Positions 1 through 7,975 of a stretch of DNA of 64,000 bases are shown piece by piece. The position numbers and the translations under genes are program-made. The notes beneath the pieces are model-generated. The model was not told the origin of the DNA. It saw only the letters and a list, made by a program, of their open reading frames with translations, and ran no database searches. Each line of letters starts with the position of its first letter. The first letter of the stretch is position 1. Origin of the DNA: Planctomycetota bacterium (lineage in GTDB: Bacteria; Planctomycetota; B15-G4); contig BQJR01000002.1 in the NCBI GenBank assembly GCA_021604805.1, positions 828,665-892,664 on the forward strand, written 5' to 3'.

Positions 1-1
1 G

Positions 2-745
2 CTCGATCCCGTGGGCGACGGCGCGCGCGTGCTGCTCGACGCCCCCGTCGGCGACGCGCGCCTGCGGGTGGCGATCGACTTCGGCACCGTCACGCCGCTG
101 GCGCATGGCGAGGAACCCGGGCTCTCACTCAAGGGTTCGGAAGCCGGGCAGGCGTCCTGGTACTACAGCCTGCCGCGCCTCCCACTCAGCGGCAGCTTGC
201 AACTCGCCGACGGCAGCGAGCTCGCAGTGAGCGGCGAAGCCTGGTTCGACCACGAGTTCGGCAGCAGCCAACTGGGCGACGAGCAGGTCGGGTGGGACTG
301 GTTCTCCGTAGCGCTCGACGACGGCAGCGAACTCATGCTCTATCAGCTGCGTCACACCGACGGCAGCGCCGACGCCACCAGCTCCGCCACGCTGCGCCGC
401 CCGGACGGCAGCCAACGCCATCTGCGTCGCGAAGATTTCGAACTCGAAGTCCTCGAGCGCTGGACGAGCCCGCGCAGCCGCGCCCGCTACCCCGCCGAGT
501 GGGCGCTCCGGATCCCGAGCGAAGCGCTCGAGCTGCGCGTGCGCCCGCGCTTCGCCGACCAGGAACTCAGCACATCGGGCAGCACCGGCGTCGTGTACTG
601 GGAGGGGTTGTGCGAGTTCGTCGGCGAACGGGCCGGAGGCGCGGTGATGGGCGCTGGCTACGTGGAGTTGGTGGGCTACGCCGACTCGATCCAAGGCGCC
701 TTCGCAGCACCGCCGCGCGCCGTCGAGCCTACTCAGGACGCGTAA
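2..745 (+). CDS. CrtC/AttH-like secreted hydrolase, C-terminal part (5' truncated)
   Basis: The reading frame is open to the left edge, so the true start lies outside the window; the GTG at 11 is only internal. The visible 247 or so residues match the second half of the lipocalin-like 'predicted secreted hydrolase' family (COG5621, related to CrtC hydroxyneurosporene dehydratase and AttH). Signature stretches are GEAWFDHEFGS near the middle, GWDWFSVALDDGSELMLYQLR after it, and YWEGLCEF with GYVELVGY near the end. Family members are exported, beta-rich and often around 350 to 400 residues, so roughly the first third is missing. The substrate is unknown for this branch. It is followed by a separate radical SAM gene about 170 bases downstream. 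Family assignment is fairly secure; enzymatic function is not. Confidence 0.75.
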   Translation, partial: LDPVGDGARVLLDAPVGDARLRVAIDFGTVTPLAHGEEPGLSLKGSEAGQASWYYSLPRLPLSGSLQLADGSELAVSGEAWFDHEFGSSQLGDEQVGWDWFSVALDDGSELMLYQLRHTDGSADATSSATLRRPDGSQRHLRREDFELEVLERWTSPRSRARYPAEWALRIPSEALELRVRPRFADQELSTSGSTGVVYWEGLCEFVGERAGGAVMGAGYVELVGYADSIQGAFAAPPRAVEPTQDA

Positions 746-916
746 ATACTACGCGTCGCGCATCGAGATTAGAGCGCCTGTGAAGCACCCGTCGGCCCCC
801 CCGGCATGGAAACCGATGGTATCTTGAGCTGTTCGCGCTGCGCCGCCGATAGACAAGAAGCGCCATCCGCCGAGCCCACGTCAGCGCCCGACTCCCCAAC
901 CGGATCACCACCAGCG

Positions 917-2464
917 ATGCGAGTCCTCTTCCTCTCGCCGTTCCTCGCACAGGAACCTCTAGGCATCATGTACCTCTCCGGCGCGCTCAAGAGCGCAGGC
1001 CACGAGACGCGCATGATCTTCATGCCCGATCCCGACTTCGAGTCCAAGTTCAAAGACTTCGATCCCGAGATCATCTGCTACTCCTTCACCACCGGGATGC
1101 ACACCGGCATCCTCGGCCTGAACAAGATGGTCAAGGAGTTGAAGCCCGAGGTGATCTCGATCGCTGGCGGTGCGCACGTCACCGTGGTGCCCGAGTTCAT
1201 CTACGAAGACGGCATCGACGCCATCTGCCGCGGCGACGGCGAGTACGCGTTGGTGAACTTCGTGAACTGCGTGGCCAAGGGCGAAGACACCACCAAGCTC
1301 TCGAGCTTCTGGGTGAAGGACGCCGACGGCGAAGTGCACAAGAACGAGCCCGGCGCGCTCGAGCAAGACCTCGAGGCCTTCGGCTTCTGCGATCGCGCGA
1401 TCGTCTACGACGCAGCAGACTTCTACAAGCTGAGCGAGCGCAAGGTCATCAAGACCGACCGCGGCTGCCCGATGAACTGCTCCTTCTGCTTCCACCACGC
1501 TTGGAAGAAGAAGGTCTACAAGGTCACGAACAACGAGTACGTGCGCCGCCGCTCCGTCGACCACGTGATCGAAGAAGCCAAGCGCATGAAGGCGGACTAC
1601 CCGCTGAGCTTCGTGCACTTCCTCGATGACATCTTCAACATCAACAACAAGTGGCTCGAGGAGTTCGCGGAGCGTTGGCCCAAGGAAGTCGGGCTGCCCT
1701 TCGACGCGATCTTGATGGCCAACATGGTCACCGAGAAGCACATCAGGCTGCTCAAGCAGGCCGGCTGCATCTACGCGCGCATCGCTTTCGAAGCCGCCGA
1801 CGACCACATGCGCAACGCCGTGATGAAGAAGAACACCACGCGCGCGCAGCTGGTCCGTGCCGCCACCTTCATCCGTCAGTACGGCATCCGCCTCGGCAGC
1901 CTCAACATGCTCGGCGGCCCCGGTTCCACCATCGAAGACGACATCGAGACGATCGAGCTCAACATCGAGTGCAAGGTGGACCACCCGCTGGCCAGCCTGC
2001 TGCAGCCGTACCCGATGACCGACATCAACGACATGACCCAGGAGATGGGCCTGGCGACGGACACGTGGGAAGAGTTCCCCTCGCTGTTCAACCGCACCAC
2101 GTCGATCGCGCTGCCGCAGCGTCATTACTTCGAGAACCTGCACAAGTGGTTCCCGGTGGTCGTGCGCTTCCCGTGGACGCTCCCGATCGCCAAGCGCGCG
2201 ATCAAGTCGAAGCTGATGAGCAAGCCCTACCTGATCATGTACATGTTGTGGAGCGAGTGGCTCGTCACCGAGCAGAACATGCTCTTCAACAAGGCGCAGG
2301 GTCGTAAGGGCATCAAGACCGTGTCGGTGGTGGACTTCACCTCGCGCGTGTTCACCAAGGGTTTCATCCGTCTGTTCACGACGATCTTCGGCAAGAAGAA
2401 CGTGAAGATCGGCCTGAAGATGAAGCTCAACGACGAGCGCGTGATGAACCACATGGACGAGTAG
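917..2464 (+). CDS. B12-binding domain radical SAM protein
   Basis: This 515-residue protein begins with a cobalamin-binding-type Rossmann domain (residues 1 to about 140, with IAGGAHVT near 82-89). A radical SAM core follows, with the cluster motif C184-x3-C188-x2-C191 in DRGCPMNCSFCFHH. Such enzymes bind a 4Fe-4S cluster and S-adenosylmethionine and typically methylate or rearrange unactivated carbons or phosphorus; the substrate cannot be told here. The C-terminal 130 residues are basic with a hydrophobic stretch (PYLIMYMLWSEWL). I chose ATG 917 because the protein family begins at MRVLFLSPF; the frame is open upstream to 806 but that extension is low-complexity. It stands alone, with a hairpin about 35 bases downstream. 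Confidence 0.85.
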   Translation: MRVLFLSPFLAQEPLGIMYLSGALKSAGHETRMIFMPDPDFESKFKDFDPEIICYSFTTGMHTGILGLNKMVKELKPEVISIAGGAHVTVVPEFIYEDGIDAICRGDGEYALVNFVNCVAKGEDTTKLSSFWVKDADGEVHKNEPGALEQDLEAFGFCDRAIVYDAADFYKLSERKVIKTDRGCPMNCSFCFHHAWKKKVYKVTNNEYVRRRSVDHVIEEAKRMKADYPLSFVHFLDDIFNINNKWLEEFAERWPKEVGLPFDAILMANMVTEKHIRLLKQAGCIYARIAFEAADDHMRNAVMKKNTTRAQLVRAATFIRQYGIRLGSLNMLGGPGSTIEDDIETIELNIECKVDHPLASLLQPYPMTDINDMTQEMGLATDTWEEFPSLFNRTTSIALPQRHYFENLHKWFPVVVRFPWTLPIAKRAIKSKLMSKPYLIMYMLWSEWLVTEQNMLFNKAQGRKGIKTVSVVDFTSRVFTKGFIRLFTTIFGKKNVKIGLKMKLNDERVMNHMDE

Positions 2465-2496
2465 TCGCGGCACCGCGCGCCACGCGTTCGGCGTTC

Positions 2497-2547
2497 ACGA
2501 GCCCCGTTGCTCCGTCGGCCTTACCGTCGCGGGGCAGCGGGGCTCGT
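2497..2547 (+). terminator. hairpin after the radical SAM gene
   Basis: Arms ACGAGCCCCGTTGC (2497-2510) and GCAGCGGGGCTCGT (2534-2547) pair over 14 positions with one G-T wobble, around a 23-base loop. It lies between the radical SAM stop codon and the next promoter-like element. There is no T-run, so intrinsic termination is uncertain. Confidence 0.45.
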
Positions 2548-2570
2548 TCGCTCCCGGGCGAGCTTCTTCC

Positions 2571-2576
2571 TAGACT
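2571..2576 (+). promoter_or_regulatory. -10-like hexamer TAGACT
   Basis: TAGACT lies 33 bases before the ATG at 2604, with a GGAGGA ribosome site (2589-2594) between them. The same TAGAnT pattern recurs ahead of other genes in this window. No clear -35 element is visible. Confidence 0.35.
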
Positions 2577-2603
2577 GCTCGCATCCTCGGAGGACACGTG
2601 ACC

Positions 2604-3632
2604 ATGACCCGCTTCGCCCGTCTCGCTCTCACGCTCTCGCTCGGCGCCCTCGCCGTTTCGCTCGCCGCCTGCGGAGGTCGCCCCGCCGACGTGGTGCTCT
2701 ACTGCGCCGTGGACCGCGCGCACAGCGAACCCATCGTGCGCGCCTTCGAAGAACACACCGGCCTGAAGGTCGACTTCGTGCCGGACATCGAGGCCAGCAA
2801 GTCGGTCGGTCACCGTCGCCGCCTGCAGGAAGAGGCGAACAACCCGCGCTGCGACGTGTTCTGGAACAACGAGATCGTGCAGACCGTGTTGCTCCAGGAG
2901 CAGGGCTTGCTCGCGCCGTACACGCCGCAGGGCAGCGAGGACATCCCGGCCGTCTTCAAAGATCCCGAGGGTTACTGGACGGCCTTCGGCGCGCGCGGTC
3001 GCGTGTTGATCGCGAACACGGAGCTGCTGCCCGACGCGAGCTCGCGCCTCACGGGCATGGCCGACTTCCTGAACCCGGAGCGCGCCGCACGCGCCGGCAT
3101 GGCCAAGCCGCTCACCGGCACCACGGCCACGCACGCCGCCTGGCTCATCGCCGACCGCGGTCTGCAGGCCACGCTCGCGCAGTTCGACGCCATGCGCGCC
3201 GCGGGCACGGCCTTCGGCGCGAGCAACGGCCAGATGATGCGCCTGGTTCGCGACGGCGAACTCGACTTCGCCTGGACCGACACCGACGACGTGCGCACCG
3301 CGCTCGCCGAGGACTACCCGGTGGTGCAGATCGTGCCCGACCAAGGCCCCGGCGACGACGGCCTCCTCGTGATCCCCAACACCGTGATGCTGATCAAGGG
3401 CGCTCCGCACCCCGACGCCGCGCAACGCCTGATCGACTACCTGAGCTCGGCCGAGGTCGAGGAGATGCTCGCGCACGGCCCGTCGGCGCAGATCCCGGTG
3501 CGCGCCAGCGTGCCGCGTCCCGCTCACGTGCTCGCGCTCCAGGACTACGAGCTCGCCGAGGTCGACTGGGCCGCCGTGGGCCGCGCCTACGCCGAACACG
3601 GCGCCGCCCTCGACGCGCACTTCTTGCGCTGA
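2604..3632 (+). CDS. iron-type ABC transporter substrate-binding lipoprotein
   Basis: The 342-residue protein starts with a lipoprotein signal peptide: a charged start, a hydrophobic stretch and the lipobox LAAC, followed by GGRP. The body fits the Fe(III)/sugar extracellular solute-binding family: VVLYCAVD, then a hinge region, a DVFWNNE segment, and LDFAWTDTDD in the second lobe. It would bind ligand outside the inner membrane and hand it to an ABC permease. No permease or ATPase gene lies next to it, so its partner is elsewhere or absent. Both GTG 2598 and ATG 2604 are possible starts; the GGAGGA at 2589-2594 is 9 bases before the ATG but only 3 before the GTG, which favours the ATG. Confidence 0.85.
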   Translation: MTRFARLALTLSLGALAVSLAACGGRPADVVLYCAVDRAHSEPIVRAFEEHTGLKVDFVPDIEASKSVGHRRRLQEEANNPRCDVFWNNEIVQTVLLQEQGLLAPYTPQGSEDIPAVFKDPEGYWTAFGARGRVLIANTELLPDASSRLTGMADFLNPERAARAGMAKPLTGTTATHAAWLIADRGLQATLAQFDAMRAAGTAFGASNGQMMRLVRDGELDFAWTDTDDVRTALAEDYPVVQIVPDQGPGDDGLLVIPNTVMLIKGAPHPDAAQRLIDYLSSAEVEEMLAHGPSAQIPVRASVPRPAHVLALQDYELAEVDWAAVGRAYAEHGAALDAHFLR

Positions 3633-3757
3633 AGCGGCCCGACCGCGCCCCGCCCTCGCAGGACAGACCTGGGCGCGGCGCCGACCTCACGGCCGCTGCG
3701 CGCAGGCGCCACGCGAGCAGGCGCGTCACCCGGAGCATCAAGCGGGCCCCGCACTGC

Positions 3758-3763
3758 TAGAAT
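3758..3763 (+). promoter_or_regulatory. -10-like hexamer TAGAAT
   Basis: TAGAAT sits 26 bases upstream of the proposed CTG start at 3784 and 10 bases before a strong ribosome binding site. The sequence 17 bases further upstream does not resemble TTGACA. Confidence 0.35.
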
Positions 3764-3772
3764 GCGCCGCTC

Positions 3773-3780
3773 GGAGGTGA
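3773..3780 (+). promoter_or_regulatory. strong ribosome binding site GGAGGTGA
   Basis: GGAGGTGA is a full-length match to the 16S anti-Shine-Dalgarno complement. It ends 3 bases before CTG 3784 and is 30 bases from TTG 3811, which itself has no visible site. It therefore decides the start of the downstream gene in favour of CTG. Confidence 0.6.
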
Positions 3781-3783
3781 CCG

Positions 3784-4218
3784 CTGAGTCCGTCCAGTAC
3801 CAGCCGCGAATTGACCACGCTGCGCGAGAAGGCCGAGCAACTGCTCGCCGCCTCGGTGCGTGAATTCGAGCGCAAGGGCGAGCGTTTCGTGGTGCCCTAC
3901 CAAGACACGCAGATCATCGTGCATCCGATCGACTGGACGCGCGGCCGCACGATCTTGCGCCTGATCGCCCCGGTGGTCACCGACCTCGACGAGAGCGCCG
4001 AGCTGCACCGACGCCTGGGCGAGTTCAACAACACGACCATCTTCGGCAAGTTCTATCACCGCGACCGCACGGTCTTCCTGGAGCACAACCTGCTCGGGGA
4101 GTCGGTGGATCGCAACGCCTTCCAGGCGGCGCTGGCGTCGGTGGCGCACAACGCCGACCACCTCGACGACGTGTTGCTGGCCGAGTTCGGCGGGCGCAAG
4201 TGGAGCGACGATGCCTGA
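3784..4218 (+). CDS. YbjN / type III secretion chaperone-like protein
   Basis: A 144-residue soluble protein resembling the YbjN/CesT-like fold, by its length, alternating strand-helix pattern and segments such as FVVPYQDTQIIVHPIDWTRG and DRTVFLEHNLLGESVDRNAF. Proteins of this fold are usually dimeric chaperones or adaptors. No enzymatic motif is present. The proposed CTG start is set by the adjacent GGAGGTGA; the first ATG/GTG/TTG alternative is TTG 3811, giving 135 residues. Its last 8 bases overlap the start of the ClpA-like gene, so the two are almost certainly co-translated. I infer that it may feed or regulate that unfoldase. The fold assignment is moderate; the partnership is inference from gene overlap. 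Confidence 0.65.
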   Translation: MSPSSTSRELTTLREKAEQLLAASVREFERKGERFVVPYQDTQIIVHPIDWTRGRTILRLIAPVVTDLDESAELHRRLGEFNNTTIFGKFYHRDRTVFLEHNLLGESVDRNAFQAALASVAHNADHLDDVLLAEFGGRKWSDDA

Positions 4219-6610
4219 ACCCGCAGCGACCTTTGTCGCGCTTCCGGTCTACACCGAGCGCAGCTTGCGTCCCGATGTCGTCGAGCTGCTCGACGCGGTC
4301 ACCGATGTCGCGCGTCGCCTCAACCACAACGTGCTCGGCGTGGAACACCTGCTCGTGGTGGGCGCCGAGAACGGCGTGGAGGACATGGCCCGCGCCGTGC
4401 CCAGCCTCACGGCCTTCCGCGAAGCCCTGCTCGACGCGCTCTTCCACGACCGCGAAGAGTTCCGCTACGAAGCCGAGAGCGGCGACGACCTGATCTACCT
4501 GCGCAGCGAGCTGGCCGCGGTGCTCGACCGCATCCAGGCCGGCGAAGACGCGCCCGACCTGCTCGCCGAGCTGATGCTGCTCGACGTGAAGCGCGTGCGC
4601 GCCGCGCTCACCTACGCACGCGGCACCGAACCCGACGTGATGCCGCCCGACAGCTTGAGCCTCGACCGCTCGCACGACCTCTCGGCGGACCTCTCGGCCG
4701 ACGAGGCCGCAGCCAGCGCCGACGGCGCCGCGACCGCCAGCCAGTCCGCGGCGCCCAACCCCTCGAGCGGGCGCGGTCAGGCGCCCGGCCCCGCACTGCG
4801 CCCCGAGTTGCCGCTCACGCTCGACCTCGGCGTCGACACGATCGACGACCCCGAGTTCGTCGGCCAGAAACCCTTGCTCGACGGCATCGCGCGCATCCTG
4901 CTGCGCTTCCACCAACCCGCGCTGCTCATCGTGGGCCCGGCCGGCTCCGGCAAGAGCGCGCTCGTGCGCGGCCTTGCGCGCGCCGCCACCGCCGGCGAGT
5001 TGCCCGGTCTCGAAGGCTTCAAGTTCCACCAGCTGCGCCTGCTCGAACTCGTGGCGCAGAGCCATCGCGGCCAAGACCTGCACGGCCTGCTCGATCACAT
5101 CTTGGGTGAGATCGGCGAGGACCCCAAGGCCGTGTTGGTGGTCGACGACCTGCACTTGCTCGTGGCCAAGCAGGGCTACCCGCTGCTCTCCGACCTGATC
5201 GACACGATCAAGCTGCACATCAGCAAGGGCAAGGTGCGCGCACTGCTGACGGTCGACGCCGACGTGTACGCGCGTTCCTTCGAGAGCGACGGCTTCTTCG
5301 GCTCGCAGATCACGGTGAAGACGCTGAGCGTGCACGAGCGCGACGCGCTGGCCGACATCATCCGCGTGTACCGCCCACGCCTCGAGACGCACTTCGGTCT
5401 GCAGATCGAGGACGACGCGCTCGAGGCCGCCGTCGACGCCACGCTCAACGACGACAAGTCGGACTACTCGCCGCCCGGCAGCACCGTGCGTCTGCTCGAC
5501 GAAGCCTGCGCCATGGCGCGCTCGGCGAGCGAGATGAACGTGAACGCGGGCCACGTGCACCGCTGCCACAGCGAGGAAGCCAGCGACTCGGCCCACGTGG
5601 ACCGCAAGCGCCTGGCGAACATCGAGAGACGGCTGGCCACGCGCGTGCTCGGCCAAGAGGTCGCCGCGGGTGCCGTGGCGCGTCGTGTGCGGCTCGCCAA
5701 GTTGCACTTGGACCGCAAGCCCGAGCGGCCCGACGGCGTGTTCCTGTTCATGGGCCCGTCGGGTGTGGGTAAGACCGAGATGGCGCGCGCCCTGGCCCGC
5801 GCGCTCTACGACGACGAGAGCCGTCTCGTGCGACTCGACATGAGCGAGTACATGGAGCCGCACTCGGTGGCGCGCATCATCGGCGCGCCACCCGGCTACG
5901 TGGGCTACGGCGAGTCGGGCGCGCTCACGGCGCCGGTGGCCGAGCTCGGCCACTGCGTGGTGCTGCTCGACGAGATCGAGAAGGCGCACCCGCGCGTGCT
6001 CAACCTGTTCCTGCAGGTCTTCGACGACGGCCGTCTCACCGACAGCAAGGGCCGACTCGTGAGCTTCGCCGAGACCGTGCTGATCATGACGTCGAACATC
6101 GGGCGCGAGCTCTACGCGATCCACGGCGAGCCCGCGATCGGCTTCGGCGGCGACCAGCGCGCCGCGCAACCCGACGGCCCCGTGCGCGACGTGGTGCAGG
6201 ATCACTTGCTGCGCGTGCTGCCCGCCGAGTTCGTGAACCGCATCGACGAGATCGTGCCCTTCCGCGTGCTCAACGAAGAAGACATCGTGAGCATCGCGCA
6301 ACGCCTGATCGAGCTCGAGGTCGACCGCTGGCGCGGCCGCGGGAAGACCATGACCTACACGCCCGAGGTGCCGGAGTTGCTCGGCAAGTCGGGCTACGAC
6401 CCGCGGCTCGGCGCGCGTCACGTGGAGCGCAACCTCGAGCGCTACGTGATCTCGCTGATCAGCGACGCGGCCGTCACCGATGAGTTCGAGGGCATCAAGG
6501 AACTCGCGCTGAGCGTGGTCGACGGTGCGATCTGCTTGAAGCTCGACGGCGAACAGTTCGTGTGTCTCGCCGAGAGCGGCAAACTCTCCCGCGGCGACGG
6601 GAAGAGCTGA
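4211..6610 (+). CDS. ClpA/ClpC-like AAA+ unfoldase
   Basis: A 799-residue HSP100 protein with two AAA+ modules. Residues 20-130 resemble a Clp N domain (LNHNVLGVEHLL). A Ser/Ala-rich linker (about 145-205) follows. D1 has Walker A GPAGSGKS (242-249) but a diverged Walker B, VVDDLH, with Asp where Glu is usual. D2 is canonical: GPSGVGKT (515-522), LLDEIEKAHP (585-594), sensor TSN (627-629), the FVNRIDEIVPF finger region and a GARHVERNLE sensor 2. An IGF tripeptide (643-645) matches the ClpP-docking loop of ClpA/C/X, so it probably works with ClpP. It lacks the long middle domain of ClpB. Overlap with the YbjN-like gene by 8 bases suggests coupled expression. ClpA versus ClpC naming is uncertain because D1 is so divergent. 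Confidence 0.85.
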   Translation: MPEPAATFVALPVYTERSLRPDVVELLDAVTDVARRLNHNVLGVEHLLVVGAENGVEDMARAVPSLTAFREALLDALFHDREEFRYEAESGDDLIYLRSELAAVLDRIQAGEDAPDLLAELMLLDVKRVRAALTYARGTEPDVMPPDSLSLDRSHDLSADLSADEAAASADGAATASQSAAPNPSSGRGQAPGPALRPELPLTLDLGVDTIDDPEFVGQKPLLDGIARILLRFHQPALLIVGPAGSGKSALVRGLARAATAGELPGLEGFKFHQLRLLELVAQSHRGQDLHGLLDHILGEIGEDPKAVLVVDDLHLLVAKQGYPLLSDLIDTIKLHISKGKVRALLTVDADVYARSFESDGFFGSQITVKTLSVHERDALADIIRVYRPRLETHFGLQIEDDALEAAVDATLNDDKSDYSPPGSTVRLLDEACAMARSASEMNVNAGHVHRCHSEEASDSAHVDRKRLANIERRLATRVLGQEVAAGAVARRVRLAKLHLDRKPERPDGVFLFMGPSGVGKTEMARALARALYDDESRLVRLDMSEYMEPHSVARIIGAPPGYVGYGESGALTAPVAELGHCVVLLDEIEKAHPRVLNLFLQVFDDGRLTDSKGRLVSFAETVLIMTSNIGRELYAIHGEPAIGFGGDQRAAQPDGPVRDVVQDHLLRVLPAEFVNRIDEIVPFRVLNEEDIVSIAQRLIELEVDRWRGRGKTMTYTPEVPELLGKSGYDPRLGARHVERNLERYVISLISDAAVTDEFEGIKELALSVVDGAICLKLDGEQFVCLAESGKLSRGDGKS

Positions 6611-6734
6611 GTCGAAGTCGGTCGGGGCGACCGCAGCACGCAGGCGCCGCAGGGCGCGGCGCGGCTCAGCCTCCGGCGCACGCAGGCAAGGCGCACGCAG
6701 CGCCGATGAAGCCCGCGAGCCGTCGCGACTTCGC

Positions 6735-7952
6735 TCAGCCTTCGGCGCGTGCTCGCGCGGCGATCTCGGCGAGGCCGTCAGCCAGGTTCGCGATGACGCG
6801 TTCGCGGTTGAAGCGCGCCATGTCGGCGGGCGGGTTCGCGGCGCGCAGGCTCGTCTCGAGTGCCGGCGTGCCGAAGAAGCGTTCGAGCTCGGCGGCGAGG
6901 GCGGGCGTGCTGCCGTCGAAGATCAGGCCGTTGGCGCCGTGCTCGATGAGTTCGGGGACGATGCCCACGGGCGTGGAGAGCGAGGGCGTCCCGCAGGCCA
7001 TGGCCTCGGGCACCACGCGCGGGCCCCCCTCCGAGGTGCTCGCGCAGACCAGCAGGCGCGCGCGTCGGTAGAGTTCGGCGAGTTCTTCTGCGCCCTCGAC
7101 CCACTCGATGTGTTCCACCCGATGGCGACGTCCCGGCTTCGAAGCGAAGCTCGCGAGCTGCGCGGCGAGCGGTCCACGTCCGAGCACGCGCAGGCGCAAC
7201 GGCGGCAGCGACGAGCTTTCGAGCTGGTCGAGCGCGGCGAGCAACACGCCGAGCCCTTTGTTCGGCACCAAGCGCCCGACGAAGAACAGGTCCGCGTCGA
7301 AGTGGGCGCTCGCACCGCCGGGAGCGCTCGCACCGCCGGACGCGGCCTTCGCGCCCGGCGCAGTCGGTTCGCGCGCGGCCGGTGCGCCCGATTCGCTCGC
7401 GGTCGCCGGCCGGAAGAGTGAGGTGTCGAGGTAGAGCGAGGGCAGCACGTGGATGCGCTCGTCGGGCACACCCCAGCGGCGCAAGAGCGGCGGCAACTCG
7501 CAGCCGTTCACCACGCGGAAACCGGCGGCGCGCTTCAGGGCCCAGCGCGTGTACATGCGCGTGGCGCGCAGGTCGAAGCGTTCACGCAGGTTCGCAGGGC
7601 GCGGGTAACCGGGCACGTGATGCAACTCGGCCACGTAGGGGATCCGCGCGTGCTTGCTGATCTGCCAGCTGCCCCAACCGTTGTAGAAGGGGTTGTAGTC
7701 GTGGCTCGTGATCACGGTGTAGTCGCGCTCGGCGGCGAGACGCTTGCCCGTGCTCGCGATGAAGCTCGCCTGACGCAGCTTGCCCGTGCTCGGATGGTGC
7801 AGGTGCACGTTGCCGAAGACTTCGGTCTGCACCACCTGCGACGGCCGCGTGCCGATCACGTCGACGCGCTCCCAATGCTCGCTGAAGCTCTCGAGCATGT
7901 AGTGGAACGGCCCCTTTTCGCCCGCGACCACACCGCGGTCGGCGGACACCAT
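6735..7952 (-). CDS. GT-B glycosyltransferase (family 4-like)
   Basis: A 405-residue glycosyltransferase with the usual two Rossmann-like lobes. The C-terminal half has FFVGRLVPNKGLGVLLAAL, HIEWVEGAEELAELYRRA and a nucleotide-sugar binding stretch SEGGPRVVPEAMACGTPSL, with the E-x7-E pattern of family 4 enzymes. Between the lobes is a Gly/Ala/Pro-rich linker of about 35 residues that includes a short tandem duplication. The start is ATG 7952, 24 bases after the stop of the upstream oxidoreductase gene; GTG 7958 is an alternative. It is co-transcribed with that oxidoreductase, suggesting joint work on a glycan or glycolipid. The acceptor and donor cannot be told from sequence. Confidence 0.85.
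   Translation of the reverse strand: MVSADRGVVAGEKGPFHYMLESFSEHWERVDVIGTRPSQVVQTEVFGNVHLHHPSTGKLRQASFIASTGKRLAAERDYTVITSHDYNPFYNGWGSWQISKHARIPYVAELHHVPGYPRPANLRERFDLRATRMYTRWALKRAAGFRVVNGCELPPLLRRWGVPDERIHVLPSLYLDTSLFRPATASESGAPAAREPTAPGAKAASGGASAPGGASAHFDADLFFVGRLVPNKGLGVLLAALDQLESSSLPPLRLRVLGRGPLAAQLASFASKPGRRHRVEHIEWVEGAEELAELYRRARLLVCASTSEGGPRVVPEAMACGTPSLSTPVGIVPELIEHGANGLIFDGSTPALAAELERFFGTPALETSLRAANPPADMARFNRERVIANLADGLAEIAARARAEG
7306..7340 (-). repeat. 18-bp tandem duplication in glycosyltransferase linker
   Basis: The 18-base unit at 7306-7323 is followed directly by a second copy at 7324-7340, nearly identical. It encodes the repeated GGASA in the inter-lobe linker and looks like a simple slippage duplication. 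Confidence 0.7.
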
Positions 7953-7975
7953 CAGCACGTTGCCGTGCGTGTTGC

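Noticed and set aside
4025-6421. 798-codon open frame on the minus strand opposite the ClpA-like gene
   Set aside because: It is the antisense shadow of a gene with clear AAA+ motifs; its translation is His/Val/Ala/Arg-rich low complexity, as expected in high-GC DNA.
6613-6733. Distant inverted words CGAAGTCG/CGACTTCG flanking the end of the ClpA-like gene
   Set aside because: Only 8 bases and about 100 bases apart, and one arm lies in the glycosyltransferase gene; not convincing as a terminator or mobile-element end.
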